Made by a program: the position numbers and the translations under genes. A DNA stretch of 64,000 nt from Myxococcales bacterium (GTDB taxonomy: Bacteria; Myxococcota_A; UBA9160; UBA4427). The notes under the pieces were generated by a model that saw nothing but the letters and a program-made list of their open reading frames with translations, ran no database searches and was not told where the DNA came from. Numbering within the stretch: position 1 is the stretch's first letter; every line of letters begins with the position of its first letter. The DNA is taken from assembly GCA_012959805.1 (NCBI GenBank), contig DUCN01000054.1, positions 42,092-106,091 of the forward strand, written 5' to 3'. This document shows, one piece after another, positions 8,450-17,612 of the stretch.

Positions 8450-9529
8450 GTGGATTTCGGATTGAGTGAAGAGCAGGTCATGCTCCAGGAGACTATTCGG
8501 AGCTTTGCTCTCAGTGAGTGTCCAACGACGCGATTACGCGAGCTCTTTGATGACGGGTCGGGCCATGACCCGGCTCATTGGACCGCGCTGGCCGAGATGG
8601 GCGTGACTGGACTGGTCGTTGCCGAAGAATACGGAGGCGCGGGGCTCGAGTTGCTCGATCTTGCGCTGGTGGCGGAAGTCTTTGGTGAATCGGCGATGCC
8701 GGGCCCCTTTCTGGGTCATTGGCTCGCGACCCTTGGCCTCGGGCTCGCCGGCACCGAGTCTCAGCGATCACAGATCCTGCCGGCGTTGGCGAAGGGTGAG
8801 AAGACGGCATGTGTCGCTCTCCAAGAAGGTGTGGGGGCTTGGGCGCCGAAGGAGTGGACGGTTGAAGTGAGGGGGAACCGGATCTCCGGGGTGAAGAATG
8901 TCGTGACGCACGCGGCGATCGCGGATGGCATCCTGGTTGGGCTCGAGGCTGGCAAGCTCGCCTGGGTGGACGCACGAGCGCCTGGCATCGAGATTTCAAA
9001 CGAGAATGGCATTGATCGGACGCGTCCTTTTTCGACCATCACCTTTGATGACGTCGAGGCGGAAATATTGGAACAAGGCGACGGTACAGCGGAAAAGTTG
9101 GTGTCCGCGGCCTCGGTCTTGTTGGCCGCGGATGCGTTCGGTGCGGCGTCGAAGCTCATCGACCTGGATGTGGCTTACGCCCACTCCCGCGAGCAATTTG
9201 GTCAACCCATTGGACAGTTCCAGGCGGTCAAGCACGCGATCGCGCGCCTCGGGACCGAGATGGAGCCGACGCGCGCACTTTGGTGGCATGCGGCCTACGC
9301 GCTTGATCATCTTCCGGAAGAAGCGAGCCGCGCGGCTTCGATGACGAAGGCGCATATTACCGACCGTGCCATGGCGGCGGCACGGGAATCGGTCGAGCTC
9401 CACGGCGGTTACGGTTTTACCTGGGAATGTGAGGTCCAGATCTGGTTCAAGCGCATCATGTTTGATCGCTCGTTTCTCGGCAATCCGGAACAACACCGCG
9501 AACAATGTGCCGCGTTGGCAGGCTGGTAG
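8450..9529 (+). CDS. Acyl-CoA dehydrogenase family protein (short subunit)
   Basis: A 359-residue protein of the acyl-CoA dehydrogenase family, starting at GTG 8450. The N-terminal helical part is followed by a poorly conserved mid domain and then the C-terminal bundle with AHSREQFGQPIGQFQAVKH and ELHGGYGFTWECEVQIWFKR. These are normal family signatures. It is three bases from the next gene, a second, longer family member. Adjacent unequal pairs of this kind (for example in actinobacterial steroid degradation) form heteromeric enzymes with shared FAD sites. By analogy the two may make one alpha-beta dehydrogenase for an unusual acyl-CoA; that is inference. It ends at a TAG, showing that amber is a normal stop here. 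Confidence 0.9.
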   Translation: MDFGLSEEQVMLQETIRSFALSECPTTRLRELFDDGSGHDPAHWTALAEMGVTGLVVAEEYGGAGLELLDLALVAEVFGESAMPGPFLGHWLATLGLGLAGTESQRSQILPALAKGEKTACVALQEGVGAWAPKEWTVEVRGNRISGVKNVVTHAAIADGILVGLEAGKLAWVDARAPGIEISNENGIDRTRPFSTITFDDVEAEILEQGDGTAEKLVSAASVLLAADAFGAASKLIDLDVAYAHSREQFGQPIGQFQAVKHAIARLGTEMEPTRALWWHAAYALDHLPEEASRAASMTKAHITDRAMAAARESVELHGGYGFTWECEVQIWFKRIMFDRSFLGNPEQHREQCAALAGW

Positions 9530-9532
9530 GAC

Positions 9533-10741
9533 ATGGATCTCCAATACGCCCCAGAACACGAAGAATTTCGGGAATCTGTGCGCGCCTTCTTGAAAGGCTG
9601 GCCACTGAAGGGCGATGAAGCGGAGCTTCCAAAGGAGGAGCAAGAAAGCCTCTTTCGTCAGCGCGGCATCGATGCCGGGTATGTGTATCGCGGTGTTCCG
9701 ACGCGTTATGGCGGTTCGGGACAGCCGAATGACGCGATCAAGGATCGGATCATCCGCGAAGAATTCTACCAAGCGGGTGCGCCCGGAGATTTGCCGTCCC
9801 AGGGTGCGGGCATGCTTGTTCCCACACTTCTTGAATTTGGATCCGAGGAGCAGAAGGAGCGTTATGTCGCGCGCGCGCTGACTAATACGGAGAGTTGGTG
9901 CCAGGGCTATAGCGAGCCGGGCTCGGGTAGTGATCTCGCATCGCTGCAATGTCAGGCACGACTCGAAGGCGACGAATGGGTGCTCAACGGCCAGAAGATC
10001 TGGACCAGCGGCGCTCAACGCGCAGACATGATGTTCGGGCTCTTTCGCACGGAGCCGGAAGCGAAGAAGCATGCCGGTATCTCATACCTGTTGGTCCCGA
10101 TGGACCGAGATGGCATCGAAGTGCGGCCCCTTCGAGAGATGAGCGGGGGCTTTGAATTCAACGAGGTTTTCTTTACGGATGTGCGCATTCCCGCGGAGAA
10201 CATCGTCGGAGAGCGTGGGCAGGGTTGGGCCGTGTCGCGGGCGACGCTGATCCATGAACGGAATCTGATTGGCAACCCATTCATGATTCGCGAAGCGTTC
10301 GACGATCTCGTCCAGCTTGCACGGACCCGCATACGCAATGGTCGCCCCGCAATCGAAGATTCTGGGGTTCGCCAGCGCCTTGCAGAGATCGAGGGTTATG
10401 TCCGCACGAGCGAGACGTCGAACCTGCTTCAGTTTACGGCTGCGCATCGTGGCGAGATGCTGACGGCGATGCGTCCGATGATGATGAACAAGGTTTGTTC
10501 GACGGATACGACTCAGCGGATCATGAAATGTGCCTACGATCTGCTGGGCAGTGATGGGCTTCTGGCGCCACTGGACGAGGAGCTCAATACCTGGAGTCGG
10601 ACCACGACGTCGACGGGTTGGGTGCTTCAGTACATGTTCTCCATGGGCCCGGCCATCGCGGGGGGGGCGACCAATATTCAACTCAACATCATCGGCGAGC
10701 GAGGATACGGCCTTCCGCGCGACCTACGGAAACCCTTCTGA
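9533..10741 (+). CDS. Acyl-CoA dehydrogenase (long subunit)
   Basis: A 402-residue acyl-CoA dehydrogenase. The signature CQGYSEPGSGSDLASLQC, the following DEWVLNGQKIWTSGA and the substrate/FAD strand FTDVRIPAENIVGERGQGW are all present, in the usual order. It catalyses alpha,beta-dehydrogenation of an acyl-CoA with FAD, passing electrons to ETF. The C-terminal part ends in GATNIQLNIIGERGYGLPR, typical of the FadE17/FadE-type long members. It is translationally close to the preceding shorter paralogue (three-base gap). Neither gene has a linked ETF or thiolase here; an enoyl-CoA hydratase lies at 47.3 kb, probably unlinked. Confidence 0.93.
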   Translation: MDLQYAPEHEEFRESVRAFLKGWPLKGDEAELPKEEQESLFRQRGIDAGYVYRGVPTRYGGSGQPNDAIKDRIIREEFYQAGAPGDLPSQGAGMLVPTLLEFGSEEQKERYVARALTNTESWCQGYSEPGSGSDLASLQCQARLEGDEWVLNGQKIWTSGAQRADMMFGLFRTEPEAKKHAGISYLLVPMDRDGIEVRPLREMSGGFEFNEVFFTDVRIPAENIVGERGQGWAVSRATLIHERNLIGNPFMIREAFDDLVQLARTRIRNGRPAIEDSGVRQRLAEIEGYVRTSETSNLLQFTAAHRGEMLTAMRPMMMNKVCSTDTTQRIMKCAYDLLGSDGLLAPLDEELNTWSRTTTSTGWVLQYMFSMGPAIAGGATNIQLNIIGERGYGLPRDLRKPF

Positions 10742-10840
10742 CGCCGGTCCCGGCTGTGAGGTCGCTCACATTCCCGGCGTTCAGCGCTCCGAGCGGAGTG
10801 CGCATTCAAGAGTTTTGACCATTCCACCGATTCGGTTCTC

Positions 10841-11245
10841 ATGGAACCTGAACTGAAAAAAGCGTGTTGGAAGGCGGCGGCGAAGCTGGGGATTGGATTG
10901 ACCCTCGTCGTCGCGGTGATTGGAATTCGCATGGTGAGCGTCACCCCGGACGGTGTTCCGGCGGCGATCGCAAAACTCGATGCACTGGACGATCAGCTCG
11001 CAGCCGAATCAGCGACGGCCGCGGCCCCGACTTCGCAAGCCGCGTCCGAGTCGCAAAATTCGATCGCGTCGAGGTTGAGTGCGGGTGTTCGAGATCATTT
11101 CACAGGTTCTGACGGGAAGTCGCGGGACGGCGAGCGCCTGGTGTCATGCCGTCTTTCGGGTCGGAAGCAGTTCATGCGGGCCGATGATTGCGCGGTCCGT
11201 GGCGGAGAATCGACGGATGTGGGCAAGGCGCGCTCGCCCCAATAA
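10841..11245 (+). CDS. Hypothetical membrane-anchored protein
   Basis: A 134-residue protein with one hydrophobic segment near residues 15-32 (GIGLTLVVAVIGIRMV), then a long Ala/Ser-rich linker. A short C-terminal motif, VSCRLSGRKQFMRADDC, has two cysteines and looks like a conserved module rather than random coding. Topology suggests an inner-membrane anchor with the cysteine motif in the periplasm, possibly a disulfide-bonded loop. No ribosome site is obvious before ATG 10841. I do not recognise a named family. It lies convergent with the exporter gene that follows. Confidence 0.55.
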   Translation: MEPELKKACWKAAAKLGIGLTLVVAVIGIRMVSVTPDGVPAAIAKLDALDDQLAAESATAAAPTSQAASESQNSIASRLSAGVRDHFTGSDGKSRDGERLVSCRLSGRKQFMRADDCAVRGGESTDVGKARSPQ

Positions 11246-11296
11246 CCTCGCTGTCGCCGATCGACCTGACCGAAATGAATAGCCACGAGCGGCACG

Positions 11297-12889
11297 CTAG
11301 GCGACGGAAGCGAGTACTTCCTCGTCGAGATCGTCTCGCCCTTCTTCTGCCGAAGGGTCGGTGTTCGCATCGCGAGCGTCGTGGTCGACTCTGGCCAGAC
11401 CAAAGCTGGTCACCACGCCGATCGCCGCAACGACGGCGCCGAGCGCAAACCCATTTCGAAATCCCGCTGCGGTCTCCGAGTCTGCACAGAGCGCCGTGAG
11501 AATCGAGATGCCCGCGACGGCGCCAATCCCCGAAGTTGTCGACATCGTCGAAACCGCGATGCCGTGGTCGTCTTCATCGACAGCCGACGCGACAATCGTG
11601 CTGAGTGAGGGCTGCGCAAAACCCATTCCCATGCCGGCAAAGACCAGCCCCGCAAGAATCAGAATCATGGACTCGGTGGCGGCACCCAGAGTGAAGGCCA
11701 GCATCGCGGCCAAGATGAGCCAGCTTCCCGTGATGACCATAGCCCGTTCGCCATAACGCGAGCCGAGATGTCCGCCGACCGGCGAACTCGCGGAGAACGT
11801 AATCGGACGCGCGACCGTCCACATGGATGTCGCTGATTGTCCGAGCCCGAACACACCCAACATGATGAGTGGGCTGATGATGAACCCGCCCATATAGGCG
11901 AATTGAAGACTGAATCCGATCAGTAGAGGAAGCACGAAATTGCGCCTCGTCATGAACTCGAGTGGAATCAGCGGATGCGGAGAGCGCCGCTCGATGCGTG
12001 CGAAAAGGCTGAGCAGAACCGGGGTGAGGGCGAAGGCGATCAGCACTCGCGGATCGAGAAGTCCCCAACTCGGAAGTCGATTAATGGCGAAGGTCAGTGC
12101 GAAGGCACCAAGCGCGAGAACGAAAGCGCCTTGCACGTCCAGGCCAACTTGCCTGCGGCGGGGTGTTTCGACCAAGACGAGGACTGCGATCAAGCAGGCG
12201 AGGGCAGACAGAACGCCTTGGATAATAAAGATCGGCCTCCAGCCGATACTTTCGACGAGGATACCGCCAATCGCGAGGCCCAGAACAGGCCCGCCAGCGA
12301 AGACCACACTCATCCAGCCCATTGCCTTGACCCGCTCTCGCCCTTCGTAGGCACGAAAAAGCATGGCCATCGAGGCGGGCATGGTCGCGGTCCCGGCGAG
12401 TTGCCCAAGCGTGCGCATTCCGATGAGACTCGCGGCATTCCAGGCGAAGGCAGTAGCCACCGCAATTCCCGTCGCGAACACGAAGCCGATCAAATAGACA
12501 CGGCGATGACCATGCAGGTCGCCGAATTTCCCGAGAATGGGCGCGGATACGGCCTGCGCCAGCATCGGTGCGGTCAAGACCCAGGCGATCGTGGAAACCT
12601 GGGTATTGAGATCGGCGGCAATGGCTTTGAGCGAGACGCCCAGAATGGTGATCGTGAATGTCGTGGCAAAGCCACCGGCGAGGCAGGCCCAGAGCAACCA
12701 TCGACGATGGTTGGGGTGCTGCTGAATTCGCTGTCGAAGACCTTGAAGGTCGAAGGCTGATGGCTGGAGCGCCGGTCGCAGAGCCCCATTGTCCGTGCCG
12801 AAACCTGTATCTGGCTTCGGCTTCAGGGCGAACGTGTCAGTAGGGTTCACAGGTTCCGCTCCTTCGGAGCGGTCTGATTTGGTCGGCAT
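11297..12889 (-). CDS. MFS drug-type exporter (14-TM, DHA2-like)
   Basis: A 530-residue membrane protein with about 14 hydrophobic segments and a ~55-residue hydrophilic N-terminus. Motif A in loop 2-3 (LGKFGDLHGHRRVY) and motif C in TM5 (GGPVLGLAIGG) mark an antiporter of the EmrB/QacA type. Proton-driven export of hydrophobic compounds is the family role; the substrate is unknown. No membrane-fusion partner or TetR/MarR regulator is adjacent, so it is not arranged as a typical EmrAB system. It is convergent with the small hypothetical gene upstream on the map and about 300 bases from the flagellin gene. Confidence 0.9.
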   Translation of the reverse strand: MPTKSDRSEGAEPVNPTDTFALKPKPDTGFGTDNGALRPALQPSAFDLQGLRQRIQQHPNHRRWLLWACLAGGFATTFTITILGVSLKAIAADLNTQVSTIAWVLTAPMLAQAVSAPILGKFGDLHGHRRVYLIGFVFATGIAVATAFAWNAASLIGMRTLGQLAGTATMPASMAMLFRAYEGRERVKAMGWMSVVFAGGPVLGLAIGGILVESIGWRPIFIIQGVLSALACLIAVLVLVETPRRRQVGLDVQGAFVLALGAFALTFAINRLPSWGLLDPRVLIAFALTPVLLSLFARIERRSPHPLIPLEFMTRRNFVLPLLIGFSLQFAYMGGFIISPLIMLGVFGLGQSATSMWTVARPITFSASSPVGGHLGSRYGERAMVITGSWLILAAMLAFTLGAATESMILILAGLVFAGMGMGFAQPSLSTIVASAVDEDDHGIAVSTMSTTSGIGAVAGISILTALCADSETAAGFRNGFALGAVVAAIGVVTSFGLARVDHDARDANTDPSAEEGRDDLDEEVLASVA

Positions 12890-13110
12890 GAGTCACTCAA
12901 TTGGGGGCGCGCGTAGGCGGTCGGCAGCATAGCGCCTTTTGCGTGCTATGCGGCAGATGCTGCCGTGCCCCTCGTTCAAATTGCAATGCCACCGCTCATC
13001 GCGCAAGACGCGTTGGGGACTGACAGCATGACAGATTCAAAGAACGGACTTCTACTCCCTTGAGAGGGCGCTACGCGAGAGTCGGTAACGAGAGGTGGAA
13101 TTGATCATGC

Positions 13111-13126
13111 TGGCATCGTGCTTGCG
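13111..13126 (+). promoter_or_regulatory. Sigma-54 promoter for flagellin
   Basis: TGGCATCGTGCTTGCG carries GG and GC separated by the ten bases required for -24/-12 elements, close to the consensus TGGCAC-N5-TTGC. It lies about 60 bases upstream of the flagellin start. Sigma-54 control of late flagellar genes is common in proteobacteria, and rpoN is in this window. No activator site was identified. Confidence 0.75.
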
Positions 13127-13186
13127 TTTTCGGTGCAATTCGACCGCGAGACGAATGCCTCATGAGGTCGCGGCAGGAGAGAAAGC

Positions 13187-14008
13187 ATGGGACTTCGAGT
13201 CAACTCAAATATTGCGTCGATCAACGCGCAGCGAAATCTGGTCGGAACCACTGACCGCCTTCAAAAATCACTGCAGCGATTATCCTCTGGCCTGCGCATC
13301 ACTCGCGCGGCAGACGCCGCCGCCGGTCTAGCTATCTCAGAAAATTTCCGTGCGGAGATTCGCAGCCTTCAACAGGTCCAGCGAAACGCGAGCGATGGGA
13401 TCTCGATGTTGCAGGTGGCCGAGGGTGCACTGAACGAGACGAGTACGCTGCTGATTCGAATGCGCGAGCGGGCGATTCAATCGGCCAATGGCACATTGGA
13501 GCTGGGGGAGCGGGCGACCGTCGACCTCGAATTCCAGGGGCTGCATGCAGAGATCAATCGGATTGCTGCGGCCACTGAGTTCAACGGCACTCAGATTCTA
13601 CAGTCTGCGGCCTCGACGACGTTTCAAATTGGAACCGGCGATTCAGTCAATGATCGCTTCACTGTTTCGGCTGTAAACGCCGGCGCAAGTGCGATCCGAT
13701 TATCGGCCGTTGGCGTTACGAATGTGACCGGTGCACGCTCATCGCTGGCGTTACTCGATAGCGCCGTCTCTCAGATTGCCTCGCTCCGGGCGGCCTTTGG
13801 TACTGCGCAGAACCGACTGGAGTCAGCGATTCGATCCATTGGAGTCGCCGTCGAAAATACGGTGGCCGCGGAGTCGAGAATTCGAGACGTCGACTTCGCA
13901 AGCGAAACCGCGGAGCTGACTCTGAATCAGGTTCTTTAGCAGGCGGGAATTTCAGTTCTCGCGCAAGCCAATATCTCGACGCAGTCAGCGCTCGCGCTGC
14001 TCCAATAG
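13187..14008 (+). pseudogene. fliC: Flagellin with premature amber codon
   Basis: The N-terminal D0/D1 flagellin region is intact: MGLRVNSNIASINAQRNL, then LQRLSSGLRITRAADAAAGL. The C-terminal D1 region (ESRIRDVDFASETAELTLNQ) is also intact. A TAG at 13937-13939 then interrupts a perfectly conserved end: the same frame continues QAGISVLAQANISTQSALAL to a TAG at 14006-14008. Flagellins here read NQVLQQAG, so the TAG stands where CAG is expected, a single C-to-T change. Without read-through, the last 22 residues, which form D0 and are needed for polymerisation, are lost. The intact form would be about 273 residues, a short flagellin with almost no variable domain. The ribosome site AGGAGA is good. 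No other flagellar gene is nearby. Confidence 0.85.
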
Positions 14009-14278
14009 GAGGCGATCACCAACGCGCAGTCGAGACGCACTTGATTCGTCGGCGAGCAATTGGCATGCAGCACACCCCCCAAGGACTCCGTCCTGGGCAG
14101 AATCTGGCCTAATTGAGATTGAACGCGCCACGTCTTCGTGGGGAATGACACTTACCTCTATGACGATATGGGGGGGCCCTGTCAGTCTCTGGGAAATCGG
14201 GAAGCGACTTTGTGCTCGAAGCGTATTTGCTCATTAGAAGCGATGCGTGTGGAGTACAGGGACTGGGAGTAGACCGCT

Positions 14279-15067
14279 GTGTCCAGTACGACCGTTGTCA
14301 AGGCGTCCGATTTTGCGGACGTTTACGCTGAAGCTCATATTGAATTCGAATCGGGTGATTCCGGTGAAGCCGTGGATCGACCGGACCGTGAACCGGATCG
14401 TGACGAGGATCCTGATCCGCAATCCGTTCGTGCGGCGGAGGAATCCGCTCCGCCCGAGGCGGCCGGCGCCGAATCGATGAGTTCGCTGAACGACGAGGAG
14501 CTGCTCGTCGGTATCAGAACCGAGAGTGAGCTTCATTTTGCCGAACTCTACAATCGATATTTCCAGCGGATCTACAGCTTTGTGTATACGCGATTGCGAA
14601 ATCACGCAGACACAGAAGAAGTCGTACAGGAAACCTTTCTCGCGGTCTTTCGGTCTTTCGAACGTTATCGAGGGCAGTCTTCTCTGCTTTCCTGGATCTA
14701 TGGCATCGCGAAAAACACCGCGAATAGCAACATCCGCCGCTCGAAGAGCATGACCGAGCGAATCGACCTGGCCGACGATGAGGATCTCATGCCGCGGCCT
14801 TCATTGACGGTCGGATCACCTGCGGAGCAGCTCGACCTGAATCGTTTCCGGGATCAGCTCAGCCAGCGACTCGCGGGTCTGGCTGATTGGCAGGCCGAAA
14901 TCTTTGAAATGCGACATTTCGAGAACCTGTCGATCCCAGAAATTTCGAGGCGAACGGCTCGGTCGAGTGACGCAGTTCGGTCGAGTCTGTATCGCGTGAA
15001 GCGGCTCTTTTTCGAAGCCGCCGATACCTCGGGTGCGACCGGTGTCTCGACCGAGGGTCTGTCGTGA
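14279..15067 (+). CDS. RNA polymerase sigma factor, ECF-like
   Basis: A 262-residue sigma-70-family protein. Region 2 spans about residues 85-155 (LYNRYFQRIYSFVYTRL, then EEVVQETFLAVFRSFERYRG and SWIYGIAKN). Region 4 is at about 205-245 (EIFEMRHFENLSIPEISRRT, then AVRSSLYRVKRLF). There is no region 3, so it is ECF-type. The first ~75 residues are unusual: an acidic, Asp/Pro/Glu-rich extension that may hold the factor or a partner. The start is GTG 14279. The stop overlaps the start of the next gene by four bases, as sigma/anti-sigma pairs often do. Its regulon is unknown. Confidence 0.88.
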   Translation: MSSTTVVKASDFADVYAEAHIEFESGDSGEAVDRPDREPDRDEDPDPQSVRAAEESAPPEAAGAESMSSLNDEELLVGIRTESELHFAELYNRYFQRIYSFVYTRLRNHADTEEVVQETFLAVFRSFERYRGQSSLLSWIYGIAKNTANSNIRRSKSMTERIDLADDEDLMPRPSLTVGSPAEQLDLNRFRDQLSQRLAGLADWQAEIFEMRHFENLSIPEISRRTARSSDAVRSSLYRVKRLFFEAADTSGATGVSTEGLS

Positions 15068-15372
15068 AGCGTTTGAGCCAGGCAGTGGCTGGCGGTCCTC
15101 GAAATCGACCCGTGAAATCGGCGGTGGCGGGTCGGCCCGCACAATCGCGAGTGGCCGATGTGGCTTCAATTCTGGCAAGCCCCACCTCGACGCCTACCAC
15201 CGAAGAGGCGGATCTGCTGGCCGATTTTGCTGACTTCATGAGTGAGGAAGAGGAACTCGAACCGGGACTCTTGCCAACGCCGGACGCGATGTTCAAGGAA
15301 CGGCTACGCAGGCGGCTTTGGCGCACCTTCGTGCTGAGCGACCTGCGTGGGGGTGGCGAAACGCTGAACTAG
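15064..15372 (+). CDS. Small protein paired with the sigma factor
   Basis: A 102-residue protein whose GTG start overlaps the stop of the sigma gene, so translation is coupled. It is basic at the N-terminus, then acidic in the middle (FADFMSEEEELEPG), and ends with a basic helix (MFKERLRRRLWRTFVL). No transmembrane segment and no zinc-finger CxxC of classical anti-sigma factors is visible. By position it may be a regulator of the sigma factor, such as a soluble anti-sigma; this is inference only. Confidence 0.6.
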   Translation: MKRLSQAVAGGPRNRPVKSAVAGRPAQSRVADVASILASPTSTPTTEEADLLADFADFMSEEEELEPGLLPTPDAMFKERLRRRLWRTFVLSDLRGGGETLN

Positions 15373-15602
15373 ACATCGGCGAAGGGCGGAATCCCGTCGG
15401 GTTTTGCGTGATGGCATGTAAAAACGATAGTTCTCAGAGCTTTTAGTCTTCCCTCGGGGATTCAACTTGCCGGCTAGGCAGAGGACGGCACAGAGGCTTG
15501 GAACGACTTTCAGTTTGTGCACGGCCTCGCACAAGTGACGGGCAAGCGGGATTGGGGCAAGATGGAGTCTCGAGTTCACAGACTCGATGGAGGTCCGCCC
15601 TG

Positions 15603-16163
15603 ATGTCGATCGAAGCTGAGGTGATGGAAGACTTGAATCACGACGAAGCCTACTTTGATGATGCGCGCGAGCGTCGAAGAACCTTCGATACGAAGCTGCT
15701 ACAGGAGCCCCTGACGCTTCTGCCCAGTCGACCGCCATTGGCGCTCGCCGCCACGGCGAGTGTGAAGGAGGCTATGCAGGCGATGAAGCGACGACATCGT
15801 GGCTGCGTCCTCATCACCCAGGATGGCACGGTTCGATCTCCCTTGACTGGAATTTTTACCGAGCGCGATGTGCTCTTGAAAATCATCGACAGTGGGCGCA
15901 ACCCTGCCGACGTACCTCTCTCCGAGGTCATGACAGGAGATCCCGAATCCCTGCCGATCGATGCGAAGTTGGCGTGGGCGCTTAACATGATGTCGGTGGG
16001 TGGTTTTCGTCATCTTCCCGTCACGGATCATCGCGGCTGGCCCGCCTTCATCATTTCGGTTCGTGACATCGTTGAGTTTCTCGTGGAGTCTTTTCCGGCT
16101 GAGATTCTCAACCTTCCGCCTGACTTCGGCCGCGAAGAAGGCCGATCTCGCGACGGGGCCTAG
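15603..16163 (+). CDS. CBS-domain protein
   Basis: A 186-residue protein with two CBS motifs in the middle. The first is around ATASVKEAMQAMKRRHRGCV with GIFTERDVLLKI, the second around SLPIDAKLAWALNMMSVGGF with HLPVTDHRG and ISVRDIVEFLVE. Such pairs bind adenine nucleotides and regulate partner proteins. GGAGGT eight bases before ATG 15603 decides the start; an upstream in-frame extension to 15498 has no such site. It is separated from the following EAL-HDOD gene by about 120 bases and could share its signalling role, but no partner domain is fused. Confidence 0.88.
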   Translation: MSIEAEVMEDLNHDEAYFDDARERRRTFDTKLLQEPLTLLPSRPPLALAATASVKEAMQAMKRRHRGCVLITQDGTVRSPLTGIFTERDVLLKIIDSGRNPADVPLSEVMTGDPESLPIDAKLAWALNMMSVGGFRHLPVTDHRGWPAFIISVRDIVEFLVESFPAEILNLPPDFGREEGRSRDGA

Positions 16164-16303
16164 CGCCCGATTCGGCTGGAGCGATCCCCTCAGTTCCGCG
16201 ATCCCTGCGATTTTGTTCGTTGTGGCAGCGCTGCAAAATTTGAGTCAGATCGCACATCGGACAATGAAAAGAGGAGGAAGGCTGACTGGATCAGCCCGCG
16301 GTC

Positions 16304-17575
16304 TTGAATTGGGCCTACGCGAGGGCAGAGAATAGTACGTCGGAGACAGACGGGTTCTATCTGAGCCGTCAGCCGATCGTTACTGGTGAGCGCCGCCTGA
16401 TCGCTTGGGAGCTGTTATTTGGCACGTCGGCTGGCCAGCCTCTCAAGCCAATCGAGGGACAGAGTGAGGCCTATCTTGCGAACGTTCTTGAGTTCGCGAG
16501 CAGTGCGAATTGGGACTCTCTGCTAGGCGATGGTCGCGCGTTGTTACAAGTTGACCGGCGGCTGATTTTCAGTGAAGCGATCGAACACATGCCGCGAAAT
16601 CGCATGCTGCTCGGGCTCCCAAAAGCCGAAACCGTCGACGCGAGTCTATCCAATCGGTTCTATGACCTGCATAGCCGCCGGGGCTCGCGATTGCTGTTCG
16701 TTGACTATTGCCGGCGGGATCCGCGCGAGCAACTTCTGGAGCTTGCGGACGCGGTGCAGATTGACGCCTTCAATCTCGACGAGGAGGCACGCGGTCTACT
16801 CATTCGCCGGGCTCAGCGGCGCAAACTTCAAATCCTCGCGAACTCCGTCCAACGTGATTCGGATTTCATTCGAATCCGAGACTCTGGATTCGATTTGCTT
16901 CAGGGCGATTCGTATTCCGAAGCCTCGGACAACAAAGAGACCCAGGCGAACCCGGAAGGCAAACTTCTATTGCAGCTTATGGTGGATGCCCGCGGAGGGT
17001 TCGAGATCGATCAAGTCACTCAGCAGGTCGAAGCCAATCCCACATCGGCTGATGGCTTGCTGAAACTCGTGAACAGCCTCGAACTCGCTCGCGCACAGAA
17101 GATCGAAAGTGTCGGGCAGGCGCTGATCCTGATCGGGGCGAAGGGCCTCAGCCGTTGGCTCAACCTGCTGCTTTTTTAGATTGGGGGTCAAAACGGCAAT
17201 CGAGGCCCGCTCTTTCGTGTCGCGGCGAGTCGCGCGCGGTTGATGGAGCTCGTTTCGCTGGCGGGTGGAGAAGGTGATTCCGCGGTGAAGGATCGTGGTG
17301 AGGCTGCATGCCTGGTCGGGATCCTCTCTTTCGTTCATGTGTTGGTCGGGGTCGATCGCACCGCCGCGATTACAGGACTAACGCTTCCGCAAGAAATCAA
17401 ACAGGCGCTGTCGAAATTCGAAGGCGATCTCGGAAGGATTCTCCGATTGGCTGTCTGCCTCGATCGAGGTGAGTTTGCAGAAGTCGCCGAGGTTGCGGCC
17501 GAACTGTCGATCGACGCAAAAACCGTTTGGGGTTACCAGCGTGAGGCCTACGACTGGGTCATGCAGATGGGCTGA
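16304..17575 (+). pseudogene. EAL-HDOD (YuxH-type) signalling protein interrupted by amber codon
   Basis: The N-terminal part has a degenerate EAL-like fold (FYLSRQPIVTGERRLIAWEL). From about residue 215 follows an HDOD domain (LLQLMVDARGGFEIDQVTQQ, then LLKLVNSLELAR). At 17177-17179 a TAG interrupts the frame. The same frame resumes with NRGPLFRVAASRARLMEL, then CLVGILSFVHVLVG, and runs to TGA 17575, matching the expected C-terminal HDOD helices. These proteins lack phosphodiesterase residues and act as scaffolds for motility and c-di-GMP signalling. The start is uncertain: TTG 16304 is used, but GAGGAGG would favour a rare CTG at 16286. With one stop and otherwise good conservation the break is recent or an error. 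Confidence 0.78.
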
Positions 17576-17612
17576 GCCCAGACGGGCTCGATTCTCATTC
17601 CGGTCGCTGCTT

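Noticed and set aside
11975..12760. A 261-residue plus-strand reading frame inside the exporter
   Set aside because: It is antisense to a clear 14-helix transporter, with no family features; a shadow of high-GC coding.
13187..17575. Genome-wide reassignment of TAG to an amino acid
   Set aside because: Normal-length genes end at TAG here, for example the dehydrogenase ending at 9529, the SDR at 6706 and the HD-GYP gene at 57679, so amber is a usual stop.
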